Source: Glandiceps talaboti (taxonomy: Eukaryota; Hemichordata; Enteropneusta; Spengelidae). From it: a stretch of 55,000 nt of DNA. Numbering within the stretch: the stretch's first letter is position 1; every line of letters begins with the position of its first letter. The notes beneath the pieces are model-generated. The model was not told where the DNA came from, searched no databases, and saw nothing but the letters and a program-made list of their open reading frames with translations. Positions 12,901-20,192 of the stretch are shown one piece after another. Position numbers and translations under genes: made by a program. The stretch spans positions 11,172,822-11,227,821 of the forward strand of contig NC_135570.1 in the NCBI RefSeq assembly GCF_964340395.1, read 5' to 3'.

Positions 12901-15900
12901 CATAGGCTTAAGAAACCGAAATCAAGAAAACCTCTTAAGAAACCCTCTTGTGGATTTAAACTGACATGCCTCGCTTCTGGATCAAATATCCCAAAATTAG
13001 CAGACAAGTCATGTAATAATTTTGAAAGGAAGACAAACTATAGATAATAGATATGCCTTGATTCCAATAACCGCAGGGTGCAGATGAATTTCGAATTTCA
13101 TAATTTAAACTGAGAGTACACAGACTTTTTGGATTCGATGCAATCGAAAACAGTTGGAAACACTAAGCATTGTTAACCGCCAATCTAAATGGTAATTGAG
13201 CAAATTCTGGCTTTTGATACAAGAGTCTGGTGGATTATTTGTTAATGACCACATTGCCTCTTATTAGCTAGGGATTTTCCTGAATGAAGATAGCTGGCGA
13301 ATGTAAGATATACTTGAATTACATGGCTTTCAAATTTTCATTTGCTTTCTATATCAGGTGCAGCCAACAAAGCTGTTCGTACACTATTTTTGTTTCAGTG
13401 GGAGGGAATCTTTTGAATAGGTCAGAGGATGGGAAAAGTCAGAATTTTGGCAGGCATCATTTGTATAACCTATGTCAACTGAGTGAGTATGGGGAGAAAG
13501 GAACACAGATTCGGCAATGCGGGCAGTATTTTGGCGTAATTAAATTTAGAATAGTGGAATTTGATAAAATTTAATATCCAGAGTGATTCGTTGATGTTTT
13601 ATAGCTTAAGATTAATCTAATCAAACGAATATCAATATTTTGGAAAAGAAGATAAAGTTGAACGATGGTAAATGATCAGTAGGTTTAGTGGATGTTCAAC
13701 TTAAATTATATGAGATATAATAGTTGATAAAAATAGACTTCTTAACGCAAGAAACAGAGCGAAAATTTAATATCCAGCAGCCGGATGCAACAGTTTTATC
13801 CAACTGCATTCTTCAAATTCTAAATCATACAACCTCATTCTCCTTTGATTACACTGAGTGGTATTATAGATTGTTAGAAGTAATATTCAAAATAAAATAC
13901 TTTACCCGAGGAGTAATCAATTCCAGCAGTTACCGAAAACTACCTAAAATTGGTTTCCCTGCGTCATCTTATTACTCAAAATGTCAAAGAGCAGTGGTGT
14001 CAGGAGAATCGACGTCTCTCTTTCACATTCAAAGGTTTTATTGGCAAAGTTATTTTGATATTTTCCTAAGTTGAAAACAGGTCAATTCATTCAATAACAT
14101 TTTCCAAATATAATCACTGCATTTATTCATATATTCACCAGTATACGCACAGCGTTTTATACTAGGCGGATAAATGTACTTGTATTCACATTTAATATTA
14201 GGCTCGGTTACCCAGACACTCGCCGTTGAGGGTAAAAACCTTGCTGGGGTGATGCCCTCAACGGCGACAGTCTGGGTAACCGAAACTACGTTAATATAAG
14301 TTATTCGCCACTCAATTTCAGCTTGGAATCTAGCCTAGGACTTTAGCTTTTTCAGGCAGCGTATTTGCCAAGATGTTTGGGGGAACATGACTGTAAGATA
14401 ACATAACAACATAATTTGAACAGTGTCCGTTTTCTGTACAAGTTCTTTAATTATTTCCCAAATGCTATAAGCGCCTATTTATAAGACGTACATTTTGTTT
14501 TACAGTACAGCTGACGAAAACCAACATCTGTTGCGTTCTTAGAATACTATTTCAACACATTTCAGAAACCAAATATATCCTATACATATGGAAGAGGATT
14601 GGGTAAAAAAAATTGGATTTTTAATTTATAAAACAATTTTATCGTGGCTTTCTATTTGAAAAATCTATATGAAACAACATTGGCAAAGTCTGGGTATGTG
14701 CTCGATACACTGTAAAACATTTAAAATGTGTCAAAAATGTGTTTACAATAGCAAAAATTTTAGACATGTATTAATCTTTTGCAATTTATTGAGTTACAAA
14801 CAAGGACTTCACGTTGATTTTTTCAAGTAGAAAGCCATGATAAAATTGTTTTTAAAAAAATTAAAAATCCAGAATAAATACCCAATCCTCATCCATATGG
14901 CCACTTTAAAATTTGTTTATTAATGTCTTTCTAGGTTTCGACTGTTGTGAACATCCTTACTTTAACCGCTGTTGGTATTGACCGCTATTTTGCCGTTAAA
15001 TACCCGTTGAAGATCCGAGTTACCAAAAGGAAGAAAAAGGTTGTTTTTACTATCTTGTGGTTCATCGCTTTATCCCTGGGTACCTTGCAGACCGTCTTTG
15101 TAAGAGTGGAAACTATCGACTACTATGGTAAAACTGTTTACTTCTGCAGTGAATGGCTTTCGGAATTCAAATTTGCCAAAGGATACGAATTTTTCGTGAT
15201 GTCGGTCACCTATCTTATTCCTCTGTGTATACTTGGATACACGTATTTCAGTATTGGTGTTCACCTATGGGGTCGAACGTTGCCTGGTAATACGGACGAA
15301 GTAAGGGATCAAACCCAAATCAAGGCGAAGAAAAAGGTAGGCAGGTTCTTAAATAAAATTAGAACGACACTGCTTGCCACTCGATGACAAACACGCCTTC
15401 AATATATGGCACTACCATAGGCAAATCCTAATGTCTAATATCATTCAATGTATATGCTAATGCATTATGGGAAATAAACAATTTGAGGAGCTTCACTCCT
15501 TTAGAAAAGCAATGACCACACAACGTGTTGGTTGGTTGGTTATGAGAACACGAGGAAGCTGTTATTTCCCATAATGCATCGGCCAAGTGTAGCGCCCATC
15601 TCTCATGTGCCAGATGGCTCATTCTTATAACTTTATCATCAGGTTTGGTGAAAGTATCTTTTCAAAGCGCAAAGAAAGGTAGTTGAAATAAAAGCAACCT
15701 AGCTTTGTTTCACATTTCCCCTATAACCGTGAACATTACAACACGTGCTTGAACACTAACACTGTATACATATATTAGGAAAAATTCGAATTCGCCACAC
15801 AGTGGAACGTCATGTTTGTCCTTTGTTTAATGCTGTGTTACAAATAATATGCTTTGTTGTTTTAGGTCATTAAAATGCTGATTGTCATCGTGGTCTTGTT

Positions 15901-17413
15901 TGCAATTTGTTGGCTTCCTGTCCATGCCTTTAAGATCGTTACCATTTACTATCCTAAACTGTACGGCGATCTACGATACCAAGATACCATGAGGATTCTG
16001 AACTGTACGGTATTATGGTTGGCAATGACTGATAGCTTTGTGAATCCATTTATATATGGTTTTCTTAACGACCCGTTCAAGGTAAGTAAATGATAACTTA
16101 GATAAGATGATTTCTACAAGAGATTTTTGAGAAAGCTCGTAGATTCTAATAACTCTAGTTTTGAACTCAGTACACATCGTATCATCGTCTAGACAGACTG
16201 CAATTCTCTCATCTGGCAAGAAAGACAAAACTGCATGCCTTTAGACATATAGAAATAGATTGAAACACGTATCAAGCTTAGAATCAATAAAGAACAACTC
16301 GTTTCAAACATGCAGTCACACAAAAAATGTAGAATTCTATGCAATCTATGTTCGCGCAGAGGAATATTATCGTTCGTAGACAGACAATATTGAAATGACA
16401 TTTAAAATTACTACCATACTACTAATTACTACTAATTTGTGTCTTATAAGCCCAAGGGGCTGGATGTGGCAAGTGTTATGAACAATTGTACCAGATCATA
16501 TAAACAAATGTATACTTTAAGTCCACATAGGACACGTTAATAAATAAAATACAACAACAACAACAACAACAACTACCATTTTGTTTCAATCTCTGATTTT
16601 TAAGTAATTTTTATTTTATATTTCTCCAATATATTAAATTACCATAAACGGAGTTTATAAGCTCAAAAAACTCCTATTAAACTATTCTAGTATAGTGATA
16701 ATGTCTATATTAGCTATGACATTTCAAATTCTCTTCTGGCATCGTTAGAGCTGTTGATTGCATAATAGGGAGTTCCTGTACTTTTTTTGATATATGACAC
16801 GTATGATAAATTACGTCATCGTATAGTTTATAAGTTATACCAGGTTTGAGTTCAGGTAATTGCAAGTGATGGCTAAGTATACATCAGTAAGTAGAATGCT
16901 GTGAGTTCCTTTTAATATGCAGAAAAAATTACATCCTAATGACATATAAACTGAAGTTGTAACGTTAACCTTTAAGAATTTATGACTTAGGTAAATACTT
17001 TGAAATCTACAATTGTGATGATAAACACAAAGTTTGGCCATGGGCGGTATTAGACATTAATAAGGTTTACTTTATATATATATCAGGAAAAGTACCACAG
17101 GGCTGGCTGATTGAGGAGAATTAGAATGCAGTACGATACGGATATTAATCAACACAAGACGCTGTATCTGCTGTTAGCTATATGTTTCAAATTCAATTTT
17201 CTTCTCTGGCAGAATGACCTCAGGGCTCTAATGCGGCGTGCATCTATACGTTTGTTGGGGAATGAAAGATCACGTTATCGGTTAAGATCTCGTAGTGTAC
17301 GGCGGCGATCGAGTGGCTCTGGCACCAGACTTTCCTATCTGTCATCATCGTTCTTAAGGCGAGCACAACGTTCACCCAAAAGGTCCTTTAAGGTGGCAGA
17401 AGAACAAATTTGA
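8429..17413 (+). CDS. class A neuropeptide-type GPCR, whole gene (4 exons, 393 aa)
   Basis: Coding exons are 8429-8791, 14935-15336, 15866-16081 and 17213-17413; all introns are phase 0 with GT/AG ends. The product is a seven-helix plasma-membrane receptor. The N-terminus has three N-glycosylation sequons. Landmarks are N58 in helix 1, LAVADLL with D86 in helix 2, C113 and C192 for the extracellular disulfide, DRY at 137-139, W163, P217, CWLP at 270-273 and NPFIY at 315-319. The LWGRTLPG block after helix 5 and the VIKMLIVIVVLFAICWLP stretch resemble tachykinin, leucokinin and GPR83-like receptors, so a peptide ligand and G-protein signalling are inferred; the ligand is unknown. The Arg/Ser-rich C-tail has no cysteine for palmitoylation. 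The ATG at 8429 is the first in frame after a stop at 8351; a second candidate is at 8456. Confidence 0.9.
9899..9985. repeat. (TA)n microsatellite
   Basis: About 35 TA units at 9904-9973, flanked by CTTGAATATA on one side and its complement TATATTCAAG on the other, so the whole tract is a perfect hairpin. Confidence 0.95.
10452..12630. repeat. minisatellite, about 77 units of 27-30 bp
   Basis: Tandem array built on CTGACATAAAGTACAT followed by one of three tails: TGTTGACACAAT or ...CAGT (28 bp), CCTGACACTACTAT (30 bp) or CCTGACACTAT (27 bp). The short-tailed units recur in groups between runs of the 28-bp type, giving an irregular higher-order pattern. Because 28 is not a multiple of 3, long minus-strand frames cycle through the same peptide in three phases. 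They are not genes. The array lies inside GPCR intron 1. Confidence 0.97.
14205..14282. mobile_element. short palindromic MITE-like element
   Basis: Arms starting CGGTTACCCAGAC and ending GTCTGGGTAACCG also pair through CGCCGTTGAGGG and CCCTCAACGGCG, leaving a loop of about 20 nt. Such a GC-richer, almost fully palindromic 78-bp sequence in AT-rich surroundings is typical of a foldback MITE. No clear target duplication is visible. Confidence 0.6.
14585..14900. mobile_element. MITE with about 80-bp terminal inverted repeats
   Basis: The left arm 14585-14663 starts CATATGGAAGAGGATTGGGT and the right arm 14818-14900 ends with the near-complement ACCCAATCCTCATCCATATG. The arms stay complementary through TTTTTAATTT, ACAATTTTAT and GGCTTTCTA. 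About 150 bp lies between them. It ends 34 bp before GPCR exon 2. Confidence 0.8.
14935..15336 (+). CDS. GPCR exon 2 (residues 122-255)
   Basis: Acceptor TTTCTAG, donor GTAGGC. Encodes the rest of helix 3 with DRY (137-139), helix 4 with W163, extracellular loop 2 with C192, helix 5 with P217, and the third intracellular loop with LWGRTLPG (232-239), ending in basic AKKK. Confidence 0.93.
15460..15579. mobile_element. 120-bp MITE in GPCR intron 2
   Basis: Perfect 18-bp terminal inverted repeats: ATGCATTATGGGAAATAA at the left and its exact complement at 15562-15579. The interior shows no coding potential. Confidence 0.7.
15866..16081 (+). CDS. GPCR exon 3 (residues 256-327)
   Basis: Acceptor GTTTTAG, donor GTAAGT. 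Encodes helix 6 with CWLP (270-273), extracellular loop 3, and helix 7 with WLAMTDSFVNPFIY, followed by the short GFLNDPFK helix-8 start. Confidence 0.95.
16420..16573 (+). mobile_element. 3' tail of a non-LTR retrotransposon or SINE
   Basis: A block with TTATAAGCCCAAGGGGCTGG leads through AATAAATAAAAT to an (AAC)n tail at 16551-16573. This matches the usual 3' end of a CR1/L2/RTE-type element with a simple-repeat tail. No coding part is attached. Lies in GPCR intron 3. Confidence 0.5.
17213..17413 (+). CDS. GPCR exon 4 (residues 328-393, stop)
   Basis: Acceptor CTCTGGCAG, stop TGA at 17411-17413. Encodes the cytoplasmic tail, rich in Arg and Ser with several basic-Ser clusters that could be kinase sites. 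There is no Cys for lipid anchoring. The frame joins exon 3 in phase 0; this exon is less conserved than the others, so it rests mainly on splice sites and frame. Confidence 0.8.
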   Translation, partial: NDLRALMRRASIRLLGNERSRYRLRSRSVRRRSSGSGTRLSYLSSSFLRRAQRSPKRSFKVAEEQI

Positions 17414-17769
17414 ACAAGCTAAGAAAATGGAGATTGTTAAGCCAATGTGACAGATCATACACAATGGCATGCGATCGAGTACATTAAAGAGACACATGTC
17501 AATTTGAGACACTATAGTAGATTTTGATCATGTACACAAAATCCATCTTATACAATGTTTATGTTAATTTTGCCTTCACAATAACGTAGACTATCAATAT
17601 ATAGCATAGATTGTGGTATGTACATTATTCATTTATTCGTTGATTCTGATGTCAGTGGTACTTTTTGTATGCACCCAGAAAGTATACGTAATTTCATTGA
17701 TTTAAGTTTCCCTGACATATTCTACAGATCTCAGTTAGTAGTGATGATCAGAAATGCTCCACTAAGTAC

Positions 17770-17775
17770 AATAAA
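17770..17775 (+). terminator. candidate GPCR polyadenylation signal
   Basis: AATAAA 357 bp after the GPCR stop, the first canonical hexamer on this strand after the gene. Confidence 0.45.
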
Positions 17776-17922
17776 TGTGCATTTCTTCAGATGAAACAAA
17801 ATATTTGGGGAGAAAATGTTCAGATCAGGCCCATGTCTTTTTAAAATTTCGGCGCATGCGTCTTGAAAAATATAACAAGACACGAAATTATGTAGAGACC
17901 GAACACAGCTAACAATGCAAAG

Positions 17923-17982
<60 letters not shown>
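17923..17982. repeat. (TA)n microsatellite
   Basis: About 29 TA units. Confidence 0.95.
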
Positions 17983-17985
<3 letters not shown>

Positions 17986-18053
17986 AAAAGTTCAATGATT
18001 CAACTAATTTTACTCTTGTCTCTTTTTTGTATGTGAAGGGGTTGGGCAGTTAA

Positions 18054-18307
18054 AGGGGAACACCACTTCAAGTACCCACTTCCTTCAGACAAATAGTCAT
18101 GAATATGCGTCATGTATCTAATACACATTCATTTCTGCTGATACCCATGATGCAATGGTGTACCACTGAAAAACAAGAGGTGAAGCAAAGTTTCAATATT
18201 TTGTTTCTTGGCAACCGAGTCAAATCTTTGTGATGTTAAATCAAAAAAATAACTCAAGAATTCGGAATTAATGAAAATACTTTTATTTTCTGGAGTAGCG
18301 TTTCCCT
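18054..18307. mobile_element. 254-bp MITE flanked by TTAA
   Basis: Left end TTAA then AGGGGAACACCAC; right end, read inward on the other strand, TTAA then AGGGAAACGCTAC. A TTAA duplication points to a piggyBac-like mobiliser. Related copies or fragments occur at 32072-32123, 40308-40520, 42437-42580, 53710-53836 and from 54897, all in WDFY3 introns. Confidence 0.65.
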
Positions 18308-18837
18308 TTAAAGGTTTTCGTCAATTACTTTCTCATGTGTCTTTTTCTAAATGTACTCTGTTCCTAATTACGAAATGTCGATCGAATCTGATTGAAAATA
18401 TTTTGAAAAGATATTTGTTGAGCAGTTTTGTATGAAATATGTGGCACAAACGATATTTCGAAATCTATCATTTCAGAAGGTTCATTTCTGTTTTTAAATC
18501 ATCTAAATTTACTGTTTTTAATTCTTAGTCACCAAGGAGATCGTTTTGAACCGTAGCTTTGCACAGTTGAATGCACGAAAGCTAGACAAATTACAAATTA
18601 TGTCTGCAGCCATTATGAAAGTATACATTGCAGCAAAGATGATGAAATCTAGATTATCAATACCCATGCCTTTTGAGTGCATCAACATAATGTTCGAACT
18701 GAGCATTTTCGTAATATTTTTGTTCTCCGAACAGGTTTTGTGGTAAGCTTATATGAACAAGGACATAACTTCCATGTCTTGTAGACATAACTGTCATAGA
18801 GGTTAAAGGTTACTTATTTTCTAAAGCACCTTTTCTA

Positions 18838-18843
18838 TTTATT
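18838..18843 (-). terminator. candidate lectin-gene polyadenylation signal
   Basis: AATAAA on the minus strand, 273 bp beyond the lectin stop codon. Confidence 0.45.
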
Positions 18844-19115
18844 AATATTCAAAAGCGCTGTACATAAAATAGATTTAAAAGCATGGTAAAACAATCAAAC
18901 AGAGCTAAACAAAAAACAAAAAACAACAAAAAACTGGTTACAATAATTATAAAAAGGCTAAAATGACAATTTATCAAATGCACGGTAATACATCAATACA
19001 GTTTATAATATTATTTAACCAGACGAGTTTTTTAGTTTAAAACATTCAACATCAGCAGTCCCCTTTGATAGATTTCATATAATGTAGTAGAGAAAACAAG
19101 AATCTCCGAGGGAAT

Positions 19116-19333
19116 TTACTGAAGTACCATAACTTGAACTTCACATAGAGTCAGATAATCCCGCCGGTCTTTCAATTGAACACTGACAAAACGACCCTCC
19201 ATGGGCCCATTACAGTCAAACATCAAAGTTGCGTGGTAGACTCTATCCCATCCAACCAGTTGTCCACAGCGGACATTTTCACTAATCAGAGCGCTGTTTC
19301 CCACTTTCACCTCAGCATTCAGTAGTCGTTCAC
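19116..19333 (-). CDS. F-type lectin exon 5 (residues 286-357, stop)
   Basis: Acceptor TAACTGCAG, stop TAA at 19116-19118. Encodes SERLLNAEVKVGN, the second binding arginine (R288), and the terminal beta strands GRFVSVQL and LTLCEVQV. Confidence 0.92.
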
Positions 19334-20140
19334 CTGCAGTTATTGAAGTATACATTTAGCAGTTACGTGTATTGAAATAGAGTTTTAGAAGGTTGATATT
19401 CAAGACAACCACGAGTCACAGATATGAGGCCATTCATTGAAATAAAGTTGATAAATGAAAGGTAACGTACACTAACTTCTATCCATTAAACCAGTTATGT
19501 GTATTAACATTGCTTGAAAACATAAACTAATCTTGTTTATTAAAACTGAAAATGTAGTACTGAAAAGTTAGTTGTAGAATTTTCATGTGATGTCATTTAC
19601 TGGAATGAAAGGAACGTATGTGAAGTCAAATCACTAATATTAAATATAACTATACATTGGTGAAAATGTACATAGGTGGTAATTCAACTGTTGTGGTAGA
19701 CCAATCAGTGCTAAGATTGTAACCGATACAAAGAATGTAATTTGACAAATTACAACTGTACATATCTCTACTTACTACAACAGTCCATTCGATTGGTTAC
19801 GATGACGTAATATACAGGGTATGACGTAAGCAAATCTACTCTCCACCATGCATTCATGTCATCCTGGGTATGGGAGCAAGTGTTATGAAATACTGAAGTA
19901 GTAGCAATACCATCGATGGCATAGTCGGATTTGAAATGACGGAACTTGCTACTTTGAAATGCAGTCCCAGTTACGGCAACATTGACTAAGGTGGACGTCT
20001 CTACAAAAGAGAATGAATATTGTTTGATTAGAGAATAAAATGAAAATAGTGTCAATTGTTCCTTGTGTGTGTCTGTCTGTCTGTCTGTGTGTGTGTGTGT
20101 GTGTGTGTTAATCATAGTAGTGAAAATGTCTATACGACTG

Positions 20141-20192
<52 letters not shown>

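Larger units (their letters stand above)
8792..14934 (+). other. GPCR intron 1 (6.1 kb)
   Basis: Non-coding. Contains a (TA)n tract, a 2.2-kb minisatellite, a near-perfect palindrome (14205-14282) and an inverted-repeat element (14585-14900) ending 34 bp before exon 2. Open frames at 9422-9661 and 13724-14074 show no known motif. Confidence 0.85.
17414..19115. other. GPCR / lectin convergent intergenic region
   Basis: Both genes end here on opposite strands. Contains the presumed 3' UTRs, a (TA)n tract and a TTAA-flanked MITE. No coding exon recognised. Confidence 0.7.

Noticed and set aside
13724-14074. 116-codon plus-strand frame inside GPCR intron 1
   Set aside because: No recognisable motif, begins at a non-ATG codon, and lies in a spliced intron of a well-supported gene.
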